Shown in pieces: positions 51,606 to 61,358 of a stretch of DNA of 64,000 nt. The position numbers and the translations under genes were made by a program. How positions within the stretch are numbered: position 1 is the stretch's first letter; each line of letters begins with the position of its first letter. Origin of the DNA: an uncultured Eubacteriales bacterium (GTDB taxonomy: Bacteria; Bacillota; Clostridia; Lachnospirales; Lachnospiraceae); assembly GCA_900314565.1 (NCBI GenBank), contig OMVU01000012.1, positions 23,353 to 87,352 of the forward strand, written 5' to 3'. The notes beneath the pieces are model-generated. The model was not told the DNA's origin. It saw nothing but the letters and a program-made list of their open reading frames with translations, and ran no database searches.

Positions 51606-53441
51606 ATGAGTTTGATGAAGAGAGAAGATATCCGAAATGTAGCAATCATAGCGCATGTAGATCACGGGAAGACGACGCTCGTGGACGGTATGCTCCGCCA
51701 GAGCGGCGTGTTCCGCGATAATCAGGAGGTCCGTGAACGCGTCATGGATTCCGGGGCGATCGAGCGCGAACGGGGGATCACGATTCTCTCCAAGAATACT
51801 GCGATTGAATACAACGGAGTCAAGATCAATATTGTAGACACTCCCGGTCATGCGGATTTCGGAGGCGAGGTAGAGCGTGTCCTGAAAATGGTCAACGGCG
51901 TCATTCTTCTCGTCGACGCCTTTGAAGGGACAATGCCGCAGACGAAGTTCGTCCTGAAGAAAGCCCTTGCGCTGGATCTGCCGGTCATCGTCTGCATCAA
52001 CAAGATCGACCGCCCGGAGGCACGGCCCGAGGAGGTCGTGGACGAGGTCCTCGAGCTGTTCATGGATCTGGACGCTTCGGACGAGCAGCTGGAGTGCCCG
52101 TTCCTCTACGCATCCGCGCGTGAGGGGACCTGTTCCCGCGATCCCTATGAAGAGGGCACGGATCTGAAGCCGCTTTTTGAGACGATCATCGATTACATTC
52201 CCGCGCCGGAAGGAGATCCCGAGAAGGGGACGCAGGTCCTCATTTCCACGATCGATTACAATGAATATGTCGGAAGGATCGGCATCGGGAAGGTAGAGAA
52301 CGGAAAGATTTACGTCGGCCAGGAGATCGTCCGCGTGAATTATCACGATCCGAACGTCAGGGAGAAGACGAAGATCACAAAACTGTATGAGTTCGACGGC
52401 CTGAAGAAGGTCGACGTGCGCGAAGCGGAGGTCGGTTCGATCGTCGCGGTCTCCGGCATTGCAGGACTCCAGATCGGTGATACGATCTGTACTCCGGGGG
52501 AGGAAAATGCGATTCCGTTCCAGAAGATCTCAGAGCCGACGATCGCCATGAATTTCATCGTCAATGACAGCCCGTTCGCAGGCCTCGAGGGGGAATACTG
52601 CACATCCAGACAAATCCGTGAGAGGCTCATGCGGGAGCTCAATACGGACGTATCTCTGCGCGTCGAGGATACGGATAACACGGATACATTTAAGGTCAGC
52701 GGAAGAGGCGAACTGCACCTTTCTGTCCTGATCGAGACGATGCGGCGGGAAGGATACGAGTTTGCGGTGTCGAAGGCGGAGGTCATTTACAAGAAGGACG
52801 AGGCCGGACACCTGCTTGAGCCGATCGAGAGCGCGACAGTCGACGTGCAGGCAGACTATTCCGGGACTGTCATCAGCATGCTCTCCGAGAGAAAAGGGGA
52901 ACTGCTCAGTATGGATACTCTTTCCGACGGGACGACGCGTCTTGAATTCATGATTCCGGCGAGAGGTCTGATCGGTATCCACGGAAATCTGCTGACTGCG
53001 ACCAGGGGAACAGCGGTGCTGAATTCGGTATTCGAGAAGTATGCTCCCTATAAGGGTGATATTACCTTCAGAAAGAACGGATCACTGATCGCGTTTGAAG
53101 ACGGAGAGGCTGTCACATACGGTCTGTTCGCGGCACAGGAGCGCGGGGCGCTCTTCATTTCCCCCGGAACGAAGGTCTACGCCGGCATGGTCGTCGGCGA
53201 GAGCGCAAAGCCCGAAGAAATCGAGATCAATGTCTGCAAGACGAAACATCTGACCAACACGCGCTCGTCGAGTGCGGATGAAGCGCTCATTCTGACGCCG
53301 CCGAGGATCTTTTCTCTCGAGCAGGCGCTCGACTATATCGACAGCGATGAGCTCCTTGAAGTGACGCCGAAGAGCCTTCGTATCCGCAAGAGGATCCTTG
53401 ACGCGAGACTTCGCAAGAGAGCGAATACTAATAATAAGTAA
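51606..53441 (+). CDS. typA: Ribosome-associated GTPase TypA/BipA
   Basis: 611 residues, ATG with GAGG upstream. GTPase motifs AHVDHGKTT (G1), RGITI (G2), DTPGHADF (G3) and NKID (G4), then the elongation-factor-like domains and the BipA C-terminal domain (FMIPARGLIGIHGNLLTATRG, TNTRSSSADEA). It binds 70S ribosomes and helps ribosome assembly and stress adaptation. Length and sequence are typical. Confidence 0.96.
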   Translation: MSLMKREDIRNVAIIAHVDHGKTTLVDGMLRQSGVFRDNQEVRERVMDSGAIERERGITILSKNTAIEYNGVKINIVDTPGHADFGGEVERVLKMVNGVILLVDAFEGTMPQTKFVLKKALALDLPVIVCINKIDRPEARPEEVVDEVLELFMDLDASDEQLECPFLYASAREGTCSRDPYEEGTDLKPLFETIIDYIPAPEGDPEKGTQVLISTIDYNEYVGRIGIGKVENGKIYVGQEIVRVNYHDPNVREKTKITKLYEFDGLKKVDVREAEVGSIVAVSGIAGLQIGDTICTPGEENAIPFQKISEPTIAMNFIVNDSPFAGLEGEYCTSRQIRERLMRELNTDVSLRVEDTDNTDTFKVSGRGELHLSVLIETMRREGYEFAVSKAEVIYKKDEAGHLLEPIESATVDVQADYSGTVISMLSERKGELLSMDTLSDGTTRLEFMIPARGLIGIHGNLLTATRGTAVLNSVFEKYAPYKGDITFRKNGSLIAFEDGEAVTYGLFAAQERGALFISPGTKVYAGMVVGESAKPEEIEINVCKTKHLTNTRSSSADEALILTPPRIFSLEQALDYIDSDELLEVTPKSLRIRKRILDARLRKRANTNNK

Positions 53442-53552
53442 AGACAGGAAAAGGCTCTCAGGTGCCTGCGAAATGCACTGAAAGCACAATCTCGCAGTTA
53501 CCTGAAAATGCTCTGCGGGAGAGGATTCTCCTGCAGCATGGATGGAGGCGTT

Positions 53553-54035
53553 ATGGCCAAAGAGAAGACCGTGAAAACGAATGCAATGCGGATCCTTGAC
53601 CGGATGAAGATCGACTACGAGGTGATCACGGTGGACCTGCCGGAATTTGTCGACGGGGTGCAGATGGCGGAGCTCGAGGGAGTCCCGGCGGAAGAATCTT
53701 TTAAGACGCTGGTCCTTCAGGGGAAGAGCCGTGAATATTATGTGTTCGTGCTCCCGGTGGAAAAGGAAGTCGATCTGAAAGCGGCTGCGGCGTGCGTGGG
53801 CGAGAAAAATATCGGGATGATCCATGTGAAGGATATCACGAAAATCACGGGATATGTCCGCGGCGGATGCAGCCCCCTCGGTATGAAGAAAAAGTTCCGC
53901 ACGGTGATCGCGGAGGAGTGCCGGGCGCACGAAAAGATCTATGTGAGCGCCGGAAAAATCGGGACCAGCATGTATCTTCTGACGGAGGATCTGATCAGGG
54001 CCTCCGAAGCCTCCGTCGCGAAGTTCACTGTGTGA
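53553..54035 (+). CDS. ybaK: Cys-tRNA(Pro)/Cys-tRNA(Cys) deacylase YbaK
   Basis: 160 residues from ATG 53553 with GGAGG four bases upstream; the earlier ATG at 53508 adds an unconserved Cys-rich leader. YbaK/EbsC features: KTNAMRILDRMKIDYEV, the catalytic Lys in SFKTLVLQGK, GGCSPLGMKKKF, and GKIGTSMYL. It clears mischarged Cys from tRNA-Pro. Length is standard. Confidence 0.93.
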   Translation: MAKEKTVKTNAMRILDRMKIDYEVITVDLPEFVDGVQMAELEGVPAEESFKTLVLQGKSREYYVFVLPVEKEVDLKAAAACVGEKNIGMIHVKDITKITGYVRGGCSPLGMKKKFRTVIAEECRAHEKIYVSAGKIGTSMYLLTEDLIRASEASVAKFTV

Positions 54036-54072
54036 GCCGGGGCAGGAATGATCCACTTTGTCAGCGCCCCGG

Positions 54073-54101
54073 TTGACATGTGCTGACGGGAAATGTACAA
54101 T
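54073..54101 (+). promoter_or_regulatory. Strong promoter of dapA
   Basis: Perfect TTGACA, 17-bp spacer, TACAAT, about 65 bp before the dapA start. Confidence 0.65.
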
Positions 54102-54167
54102 TGTCTGAACACGCAATCAATGCGGAATCAGGATCAAAAAGTTTGTTTTGAGAGAAGGAGAAAAATT

Positions 54168-55055
54168 ATGTCAATCTTCAGAGGTTCCGGTGTTGCCCTT
54201 GTCACGCCGATGAAGGAGAATGGGGAAGTGAATTACGACTCGCTCGAAGCCCTTCTCGAGGATCAGATCAAAAATCATACGGATGCGGTCATCAGCGTCG
54301 GGACTTCCGGCGAAGCGCCGACACTTGAGGATGACGAACATCTGGAAGTCATAAAGTTCACCGTCGATGTCGTCCGCGGAAGGATCCCGGTCATTGCCGG
54401 GACGGGCTCGAACAATACGGCTCACGCGATCATGATGAGCGAGGAAGCTGAAAAGCTCGGCGCGGACGGTCTGCTGCTCGTCACGCCCTACTATAATAAG
54501 GCGACGCAGGACGGACTGGTAGACCACTATACGGCGATCGCTTCCAGAACAAAGCTCCCGTGCATCGTCTACAATGTTCCGTCCAGGACCGGCACGACGG
54601 TCCAGCCGGAGACGATGATCAGGATCGCGAAAAAGAACCCCAATGTCTGTGCAATCAAGGAGGCGAGCGGGAACTTCAGCGCGATCGCGCATCTTGCGGA
54701 TCTTGCGGACGGAAAGATCGATATCTATTCCGGAAATGACGATCAGGTCGTGCCGCTCTGTTCGCTCGGCGGCGTGGGTGTGATTTCGGTCCTCGCGAAT
54801 GTCGCTCCGCAGGCTGCGCATGACATGGTCCAGTACTGCTTTGACGGGGAGTATGAAAAAGCGGCTAAGATCCAGCTTGCCGCCTGTGACCTGATCACGG
54901 CACTCTTCATGGAGGTGAATCCGATCCCCGTGAAGGCTGCGCTCAATATGCAGGGATTCAATGTCGGAAAGCCGAGGCTTCCGCTGACGGAGATGAGGCC
55001 GGAGCATCAGGAAGTCCTGAGAAAGGCCATGATCAAGTTCGGCTGCCTTAAGTAA
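54168..55055 (+). CDS. dapA: 4-hydroxy-tetrahydrodipicolinate synthase
   Basis: 295 residues from ATG 54168 with AGAAGGAG upstream; the earlier frame start at 54093 lies before the promoter's likely transcript start. Schiff-base Lys164 in AIKEASGN, and VGTSGEAPTL, YYNKATQDGL and YNVPSRTG. It condenses pyruvate with aspartate semialdehyde, the first step to diaminopimelate and lysine. A spacer of about 190 bp separates it from dapB. Confidence 0.95.
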   Translation: MSIFRGSGVALVTPMKENGEVNYDSLEALLEDQIKNHTDAVISVGTSGEAPTLEDDEHLEVIKFTVDVVRGRIPVIAGTGSNNTAHAIMMSEEAEKLGADGLLLVTPYYNKATQDGLVDHYTAIASRTKLPCIVYNVPSRTGTTVQPETMIRIAKKNPNVCAIKEASGNFSAIAHLADLADGKIDIYSGNDDQVVPLCSLGGVGVISVLANVAPQAAHDMVQYCFDGEYEKAAKIQLAACDLITALFMEVNPIPVKAALNMQGFNVGKPRLPLTEMRPEHQEVLRKAMIKFGCLK

Positions 55056-55242
55056 TTGAGCAATACTTTCTGCATGTGACAGCGATGGCGGCCGGGATTG
55101 GATGATTTTCAGTGGGGGGCATCCCTGAACCGGGAGACTGACTGGCAGATGCGGGAAATTTTGGGTACTGACAGAAACGTAAAAAAAAATTTGTGTCCGC
55201 GGCAGATGCCGCCGGCAGCGTCTTCGATAAGTGAGGTGTAGG

Positions 55243-55998
55243 ATGGTAAGCGTTATTTTACATGGATGCAGCGGCCATATGGGCCAGGTCGTTACGGATA
55301 TCATTGCGGCGGACCCTGACATTGAGATCGTGGCAGGCATCGATGCTGTCGACCTGGGCAACAGGGATTATCCGGTATTTACGGATGCAGCGGAATGCTC
55401 GGTTCCCGCAGATGCGATCATAGACTTTTCCACGGCCAAGGCGGTGGACGTACTTCTCGCCTATGCTGTGGAGAGAAATATTCCGGTCGTTCTCTGTACG
55501 ACCGGCCTTTCGGAACGGCAGATCGCGTCTGTCGGCGAGGCGGCAGAAAAGGTTGCCATTCTTCGCTCCGCGAACATGTCTCTCGGCGTGAACCTTCTCC
55601 TGAAGCTTCTCAGGGAGGCATCAGGAACGCTCACAGCGAACGGATTTGATCCGGAGATCATCGAGATGCACCACAGACGGAAAATCGACGCGCCTAGCGG
55701 AACGGCAATCGCGCTGGCGGATGCCGTCAACGAGGGATCCGGCAATCAGTATCACTATGTCTATGACCGTACGACGCGCCGCGAAGCCCGCGGTGACAGG
55801 GAGATGGGAATCTCCGCCGTTCGGGGCGGCACGATCGTAGGCGTCCACGATGTCCTCTTTGCCGGACAGGACGAGGTCATAGAATTTACACATACAGCCT
55901 ATTCCCGCGCTATTTTCGGAAAGGGAGCGGTCGCGGCCGCGAAGTTCCTCGCCGGCCGGGGAGCCGGGCTGTACGATATGGCCGACGTGATCGGCTGA
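55243..55998 (+). CDS. dapB: 4-hydroxy-tetrahydrodipicolinate reductase
   Basis: 251 residues from ATG 55243 with GAGGTG five bases upstream (a GTG at 55231 is possible). Motifs: nucleotide-binding GCSGHMGQ, TTGLSE, SANMSLGVNL, and substrate-binding EMHHRRKIDAPSGTA. It reduces the dapA product with NAD(P)H in the diaminopimelate pathway, which feeds the cell wall. Followed by hisA after 12 bp. Confidence 0.95.
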   Translation: MVSVILHGCSGHMGQVVTDIIAADPDIEIVAGIDAVDLGNRDYPVFTDAAECSVPADAIIDFSTAKAVDVLLAYAVERNIPVVLCTTGLSERQIASVGEAAEKVAILRSANMSLGVNLLLKLLREASGTLTANGFDPEIIEMHHRRKIDAPSGTAIALADAVNEGSGNQYHYVYDRTTRREARGDREMGISAVRGGTIVGVHDVLFAGQDEVIEFTHTAYSRAIFGKGAVAAAKFLAGRGAGLYDMADVIG

Positions 55999-56010
55999 GC
56001 GAGGTGCGGC

Positions 56011-56787
56011 ATGGAATTTCGGCCCTGTATTGATATTCATAACGGGAAGGTCAAGCAGATCGTCGGCAGTACACTGTCTGACAGCGGCGACTATGCCGGA
56101 GAAAATTTTGTGAGTGAGAAGAGCGGCGCGGATTTCGCGGCGCTCTTTCGCGCTGACGGACTCACGGGCGGTCATGTGATCCTTCTCAATCCGCGCACGT
56201 CGCCGTATTACGGTGCGACGCTTGCACAGGCGATGTCTGCGCTCAGAGAATGGCCCGGCGGTCTCATGATCGGCGGGGGAGTCAATGCGGATAACGCAAA
56301 AGACTTTATTGCCGGCGGAGCGAGCCATGTGATCGTGACGTCCTATGTGTTCCGGGATGGAAAGATCGAGATGGAAAATCTAAGGAAGCTTGAACGTGCC
56401 GTCGGCCGCAGTCATCTGGTCCTAGATCTCTCCTGCAAAAAGAGGGACGGGCACTATTATATCTGCACGGACCGGTGGCAGAAGTTTACCGACACGGAGC
56501 TTAATGAGGCGCTTTTTGACCGGCTTGCCGGTTATGCCGATGAGTTCCTGATCCACGGGATCGACGTGGAGGGGAAGGGGCACGGGGCAGACCGGGAGCT
56601 CGTGGAGCTCCTGGCCGGTGTAAAAGAGTATCCCATTACTTATGCGGGAGGCCTGCGGAGCCTTGAGGATCTGCAGGAGCTTCGGCTGCTCGGGAGAAAT
56701 AAGATCCATGCGACAGTCGGGTCTGCTCTGGATATATACGGAGGAGATCTCCCCTATCGGGATGTGGTGGAGTTCTGCCGGGGGTGA
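56011..56787 (+). CDS. hisA: Eukaryotic-type phosphoribosylformimino-AICAR ribotide isomerase (HisA/HIS6)
   Basis: 258 residues, ATG after GAGG. MEFRPCIDIHNGKVKQIVGSTL, HVILLNPRTSPYYGATLAQAM, LMIGGGVNADNAKDFI, LDLSCKKRDGHYYICTDRWQKF and ITYAGGLRSLEDL match the eukaryotic HIS6-type isomerase rather than typical bacterial HisA. Reaction: an Amadori isomerisation in histidine synthesis. No other his gene is nearby. The C-terminal codons are followed by two extra tandem copies. Confidence 0.88.
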   Translation: MEFRPCIDIHNGKVKQIVGSTLSDSGDYAGENFVSEKSGADFAALFRADGLTGGHVILLNPRTSPYYGATLAQAMSALREWPGGLMIGGGVNADNAKDFIAGGASHVIVTSYVFRDGKIEMENLRKLERAVGRSHLVLDLSCKKRDGHYYICTDRWQKFTDTELNEALFDRLAGYADEFLIHGIDVEGKGHGADRELVELLAGVKEYPITYAGGLRSLEDLQELRLLGRNKIHATVGSALDIYGGDLPYRDVVEFCRG

Positions 56788-56865
56788 TCTCCCGTACAGG
56801 GATGCAGCGGAGTTCTGTCGGGAGTGATCCCCCGTGCAGGGATGCAGCGGAGTTCTGCCGGGAGT
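56746..56865 (+). repeat. 40-bp tandem repeat covering the hisA 3' end
   Basis: Units 56746-56785, 56786-56825 and 56826-56865, each GATCTCCC...GTTCTGCCGGGAG-like with TGA straddling the unit joints. A 40-bp period shifts the frame, so the second unit reads GDLPYRDAAEFCRE in another frame and a later start-like part remains at 56866. Confidence 0.85.
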
Positions 56866-56960
56866 GATTTCCCCGGGAAAATGCAGGGAACAGTTCTTTT
56901 CGGAACAGAGCAGAAAACGTAAACGCAATTTGCGAAATGTGTATTAAATTGTTTGAATAC

Positions 56961-56989
56961 TTGATTTGAGTTTATGCAAACGTTATAAT
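56961..56989 (+). promoter_or_regulatory. Promoter of hpf
   Basis: TTGATT, 17-bp spacer, TATAAT, about 56 bp before the start. Confidence 0.65.
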
Positions 56990-57044
56990 ATATGGCAGGA
57001 GAAGTCTTTCTTTTCTCCGAGTAAACCGTAAAGGATGTGACCAT

Positions 57045-57575
57045 ATGAAGTTTGTAATCAGCGGAAAAAACCTGGAAGTCAGTGAAGGACTGCGGACTGC
57101 GGTCGAAGAAAAGCTTGGAAAGCTTGGTAGGTATTTCACACCGGACACGAAGTGCGTTGTCAGACTGTCAGTCGAGAAGGAACGCCAGAAAGTTGAGGTG
57201 ACCATTCCCGTCAAGGGCAACATTATTCGCTCCGAGCAGGTGAGCAATGATATGTATGTGTCCATCGACCTTGTCGAGGAAGTCATAGAGCGGCAGCTTA
57301 AAAAGTATAAAAAGAAAATCATCGATAAGCACCAGAATTCCGAGAATTTCCAGAAGGCGTTTATTGAGAAGGATTATGATTCATTCGAGGATGACCTTCC
57401 GATCATCCGCACGAAGAAGTTCGAGATCAAGCCGATGTATCCCGAGGATGCATGCGTGCAGATGGAGCTTCTCGGACATGCATTTTATGTGTTCGTGAAC
57501 GCGGAGACGGATCAGACGAGTGTGGTCTATCGGAGAAAAGACGGAACGTACGGTATGATCGAGCCGGATGTATGA
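57045..57575 (+). CDS. hpf: Ribosome hibernation-promoting factor, long form
   Basis: 176 residues, ATG after AAGGATG. The N-terminal HPF/RaiA domain (MKFVISGKNLEVSEGLRTAVEEKL...) is joined by a linker to the C-terminal dimerisation domain (RTKKFEIKPMYPEDACVQMELLGHAFYVFVNAET). Long HPF pairs ribosomes into inactive 100S dimers in stationary phase. It has its own promoter and terminator. Confidence 0.95.
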   Translation: MKFVISGKNLEVSEGLRTAVEEKLGKLGRYFTPDTKCVVRLSVEKERQKVEVTIPVKGNIIRSEQVSNDMYVSIDLVEEVIERQLKKYKKKIIDKHQNSENFQKAFIEKDYDSFEDDLPIIRTKKFEIKPMYPEDACVQMELLGHAFYVFVNAETDQTSVVYRRKDGTYGMIEPDV

Positions 57576-57617
57576 TACACGGAGCATCGTAAAACCGGAG
57601 TTCATTTGTAAATATTG

Positions 57618-57660
57618 ACAGAGAGGGCGGATGTGTGAGCATCCGCCCTCTCTGTTTTGC
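57618..57660 (+). terminator. Strong terminator after hpf
   Basis: A 16-bp perfect stem ACAGAGAGGGCGGATG / CATCCGCCCTCTCTGT around TGTGAG, followed by TTTT. Confidence 0.88.
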
Positions 57661-57709
57661 GCTGCAGCGGGATGTCCCATGGTTTTCTGCTTTGATGCAA
57701 ACTGCCTCA

Positions 57710-57738
57710 TTGTTTTCATTTTCACGGCGTGCTATTAT
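57710..57738 (+). promoter_or_regulatory. Promoter of secA
   Basis: TTGTTT, 17-bp spacer, TATTAT. Nothing else notable was seen in the 341-bp spacer between hpf and secA apart from the hpf terminator. Confidence 0.5.
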
Positions 57739-57916
57739 AGTACGAGGTATCTGCCCGGAAACACTGTCCGGGCAGGGGATATCATCGTATATACTGATTG
57801 GGGATATTATTTCATCACCCGAAGGCGGATCCGGGAGATCAGACCGCAGGATCCGGTAAAAGTAAGAGAGAGGACCCTGAAAAAAGGGCATAGAGTATAC
57901 GAGGAGAGAACTGACA

Positions 57917-60502
57917 ATGGGTTTTTTTACAAAAATTTTTGGCACACACAGTGATCATGAGCTGAAGAGGATCGAACCGATCGTTAAAAAGATCGAAGCG
58001 CTGAGACCGGACATGCAGGCCCTCTCGGACGAAGAACTCAAGGCAAAGACGCCGGAGTTCAAAGAGAGACTTTTGAAAGGTGAGACGCTGGACGATCTTC
58101 TTCCGGAAGCGTTCGCGGTCTGCAGGGAAGCGGCGAAGCGTACGCTTGGCATGGAGCATTTCCGCGTACAGCTGATCGGCGGTATCATCCTGCATCAGGG
58201 CCGTATCGCCGAGATGAAGACAGGTGAAGGCAAGACCCTCGTCTGTACACTTCCGGCTTACCTGAACGCGCTTGAGGGAAAGGGCGTTTGCGTCGTCACG
58301 GTCAATGATTATCTGGCCAAGCGTGACGCGGAGTGGATGGGAGAAGTCCATCGCTTCCTGGGCCTTACGGTAGGCTGCGTCCTTCAGCCGATGAATTCCG
58401 ATGAGAGGCGCGAACAGTATAACTGCGATATCACGTATATTACGAACAATGAGCTCGGATTTGACTATCTGAGAGACAATATGGTCATTTACAAGGAGCA
58501 GCTCGTTCAGAGAGGGCTCCACTACTGCATCATCGACGAGGTCGACTCGGTCCTGATCGATGAGGCGAGAACGCCGCTGATCATTTCCGGTCAGAGCGGC
58601 AAGTCCACCAAGATCTATGAGGTCTGCGACATTCTTGCCCGTCAGCTCGAGCGGGGCGAAGCCTCCGGGGAGATGACCAAGATGACCGCCATCATGGGCG
58701 AGGAGATCACGGAGACCGGCGATTTCATCGTCAACGAGAAGGATAAGATCGTCACGCTCACGGAGCAGGGTGTCGCTAAAGTCGAGAAGTTCTTCCATAT
58801 TGAGAACCTCTCCGATGCGGAGAACCTCGAGATCCAGCACAACGTGGACCTTGCGCTCCGCGCAAATTATCTGATGCATATCGACCAGGACTATGTCGTG
58901 AAGGACGACCAGGTCCTCATCGTCGATGACTTCACGGGCCGTATCATGCCCGGACGCCGCTATTCGGACGGTCTGCATCAGGCGATCGAGGCCAAGGAGC
59001 ACGTCAAGGTCAAGCAGGAGAGCAGGACACTGGCTACGATCACCTTCCAGAACTTCTTCAACAAGTTCGAGAAAAAGGGAGGCATGACCGGTACCGCGCT
59101 TACAGAGGAACAGGAATTCCGTGATATTTACGGAATGGACGTTGTATCCATCCCGACCAACGTGCCGGTCCAGCGAGTCGATCTGGATGACGCCGTTTTC
59201 AAAACAAAGAAAGAAAAGTATCACGCAGTCGTGGAGGCTGTCAGGGAAGCGCATGAGAAGAATCAGCCGGTCCTTGTCGGCACGATCACGATCGACGTAT
59301 CAGAGCATGTCTCAAAGCTTCTGAAGCGCGAAGGCATTCCGCACACAGTCCTGAATGCAAAGTTCCATGAGATGGAAGCGGAGATCGTCGCGCACGCGGG
59401 AGAAGCGGGCGCAGTCACCATCGCGACCAACATGGCCGGCCGTGGTACCGATATCAAGCTCGATGAGGTCTCGAAGCAGGCAGGCGGCCTTAAGATCATC
59501 GGCACGGAGCGCCACGAATCCAGACGAATCGATAATCAGCTGCGAGGCCGTTCCGGCCGTCAGGGAGACCCGGGTGAATCCAGGTTCTACATTTCCCTTG
59601 AAGACGATCTGATGCGTCTTTTCGGCTCCGAGCGTCTGATCGCGACGTTCGAGGCGCTGGGCGTTCCGGAAAATGAACAGATCGAGCACCGCATGCTCAG
59701 CTCGGCGATCGAGAAGGCACAGAAGAAGATCGAGAGCAACAACTTCGGAATCCGTAAAAATCTTCTCGAGTTCGACCGCGTCAACAATGACCAGCGAGAG
59801 GTCATCTATGAGGAGCGCCGCCGTGTTCTTGACGGCGAGAATATGCGTGACGTGATCTTCCAGATGATGGATGCCGTTGTAGACCGCAAGGTAGATATGT
59901 GCCTCGGCGAGGATGCGGATCCTGAAGATGCTCCGGAGAGCCTTCAGGAGCTGAATCGGGTACTCCTCCCGATCATCCCGGTCAGGCCGCTGACACCCGA
60001 GTCTGTTCATGGAATGAGCAGGAACAAGATCAAGCAGGCACTCAAGGAGGAAGCCGGAAAGCTCTATGAGGCCAAGGAGGCCGAGTTCCCGGATATCGAG
60101 AAGATGCGTGAGCTGGAGCGCGTCGTCCTGCTGAAGGTCATCGACGCGCGCTGGATGAATCAGATCGACGATATGGAGCAGCTCCGCCAGGGCATCGGTC
60201 TTGCAGCCTACGGGCAGCAGGATCCGAAGGTCGAATACCGAATGATCGGCTTCGATATGTTCGACGAGATGACGAGCAATATCCAGGAGGAGACGCTGCG
60301 GATCATGTACCATGTCCGCATCGAGCAGAAGATCGAGCGTGAAGAGCAGGCAAAGCCCATCACGACCAACAAGGAGGAAGAGGGGCCGAAGAAGCCGGTA
60401 CAGCGCAAGAAGGCGAAGGTCTATCCGAATGATCCGTGCCCGTGCGGCAGCGGCAAGAAGTATAAGAACTGTCATGGAAGACCGGGCAGCGCTCCGCTCT
60501 GA
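57917..60502 (+). CDS. secA: Preprotein translocase ATPase SecA
   Basis: 861 residues, ATG after GAGGAGAG. DEAD-type motor: [10 protein letters not shown] (Walker A), IDEVDS (Walker B), and motif VI in [13 protein letters not shown]. The preprotein cross-linking, helical scaffold and wing domains follow, and a C-terminal zinc knuckle [14 protein letters not shown] for SecB or membrane contact. It drives Sec-dependent export with SecYEG. Typical Firmicute length. Confidence 0.97.
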   Translation: MGFFTKIFGTHSDHELKRIEPIVKKIEALRPDMQALSDEELKAKTPEFKERLLKGETLDDLLPEAFAVCREAAKRTLGMEHFRVQLIGGIILHQGRIAEMKTGEGKTLVCTLPAYLNALEGKGVCVVTVNDYLAKRDAEWMGEVHRFLGLTVGCVLQPMNSDERREQYNCDITYITNNELGFDYLRDNMVIYKEQLVQRGLHYCIIDEVDSVLIDEARTPLIISGQSGKSTKIYEVCDILARQLERGEASGEMTKMTAIMGEEITETGDFIVNEKDKIVTLTEQGVAKVEKFFHIENLSDAENLEIQHNVDLALRANYLMHIDQDYVVKDDQVLIVDDFTGRIMPGRRYSDGLHQAIEAKEHVKVKQESRTLATITFQNFFNKFEKKGGMTGTALTEEQEFRDIYGMDVVSIPTNVPVQRVDLDDAVFKTKKEKYHAVVEAVREAHEKNQPVLVGTITIDVSEHVSKLLKREGIPHTVLNAKFHEMEAEIVAHAGEAGAVTIATNMAGRGTDIKLDEVSKQAGGLKIIGTERHESRRIDNQLRGRSGRQGDPGESRFYISLEDDLMRLFGSERLIATFEALGVPENEQIEHRMLSSAIEKAQKKIESNNFGIRKNLLEFDRVNNDQREVIYEERRRVLDGENMRDVIFQMMDAVVDRKVDMCLGEDADPEDAPESLQELNRVLLPIIPVRPLTPESVHGMSRNKIKQALKEEAGKLYEAKEAEFPDIEKMRELERVVLLKVIDARWMNQIDDMEQLRQGIGLAAYGQQDPKVEYRMIGFDMFDEMTSNIQEETLRIMYHVRIEQKIEREEQAKPITTNKEEEGPKKPVQRKKAKVYPNDPCPCGSGKKYKNCHGRPGSAPL

Positions 60503-60611
60503 TGAGAACATACCTGATCAGAGGAAGGTGTGAATCACCCTCTCAAAGGATCGGAAGCAGGTGTGGGGTGAATCGGCTGCAGCCGCAGAAGGTGTGCCGT
60601 GAGGAATATAA

Positions 60612-61127
60612 ATGAAAGTATTGATTGTATATGCGACCCGCACGGGCTCGGCTGCGAAGGCGGCCGAGCTCCTGGCGGGCTATTTCAGTGATGTGCGCGT
60701 CTCGAACCTGGAAAATGAAAATCCGGATCCGGACGGCTACGATGTTGTTATTTTCGGGAGCGGGATCCGGTTCGGAAGGATCCTTCCGCCGCTCGAGCGC
60801 TGGCTGGACCAGTACTGGGATAAAGTCAGACCGATCCCGAAAGGTGTTTATATCTGCAACGCCCTGATCGACGAAGCGCCGAAGATCTTAAGGGATAATT
60901 TCTCGCTTCAGCTCCGGAATTCGTCGATCATCGTGGAGAGTCTCGGAGGGGAGTTCGATCCGGAAAAACTTTCGCAGAAGGACCGGCTGATCCTCAAGCT
61001 GAAGAAGAAGGAGCTTCTCGGAAAGCAGATCAGGAGCTTTGTGCCCTGCCTTCTGACGGACAGGATCGAGACATTTGCCGAGGAGATCAAGGATGCAGTG
61101 AGGGAGAAGAATATTCTCAGAGTCTGA
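60612..61127 (+). CDS. HemG-like flavodoxin-domain protein
   Basis: 171 residues, ATG after GAGG. Flavodoxin-type start KVLIVYATRTGSAAKAAELL (FMN phosphate loop), IFGSGIRFGRILPPLERWLDQY and VYICNALIDEAP resemble the flavodoxin_5/HemG group, which in some bacteria oxidise protoporphyrinogen. No haem genes lie nearby, so the function is unclear. The giant protein at 36163 has a related N-terminal domain. Confidence 0.78.
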   Translation: MKVLIVYATRTGSAAKAAELLAGYFSDVRVSNLENENPDPDGYDVVIFGSGIRFGRILPPLERWLDQYWDKVRPIPKGVYICNALIDEAPKILRDNFSLQLRNSSIIVESLGGEFDPEKLSQKDRLILKLKKKELLGKQIRSFVPCLLTDRIETFAEEIKDAVREKNILRV

Positions 61128-61145
61128 AAGGGATATTTTCATATA

Positions 61146-61348
61146 GGCACTTGCGAAACTCTGCGCGGAATGGAATTGTGTGAACAATTCAAACAATCTG
61201 CACAAGCCTTAGAACTTCTTCATGAACGAAAGATGTGGAATGAGCAAAGACCGTGCTGTCTGAGCGCAGCGAGTTTACGGTTTTTGCGAATGCTTTTCCA
61301 CATCTTGAGTGAATGTTAGAAGTTCTTGGCGCGGAAGCCGTTTGAATG
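61146..61348. mobile_element. MITE-like foldback element, copy 3 (right end truncated)
   Basis: Left end GGCACTTGCGAAACTCTG and the arm match copy 2, and the loop and most of the right arm are present up to CCGTTTGAATG, after which about 45 bp of the right end is missing. No clear flanking duplication. The hydF start lies 11 bp past the break. Confidence 0.72.
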
Positions 61349-61358
61349 GATATGTGAT

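Noticed and set aside
57631-57954. 107-codon plus-strand frame ending inside secA
   Set aside because: It overlaps the hpf terminator, the secA promoter and the secA start, with no family resemblance.
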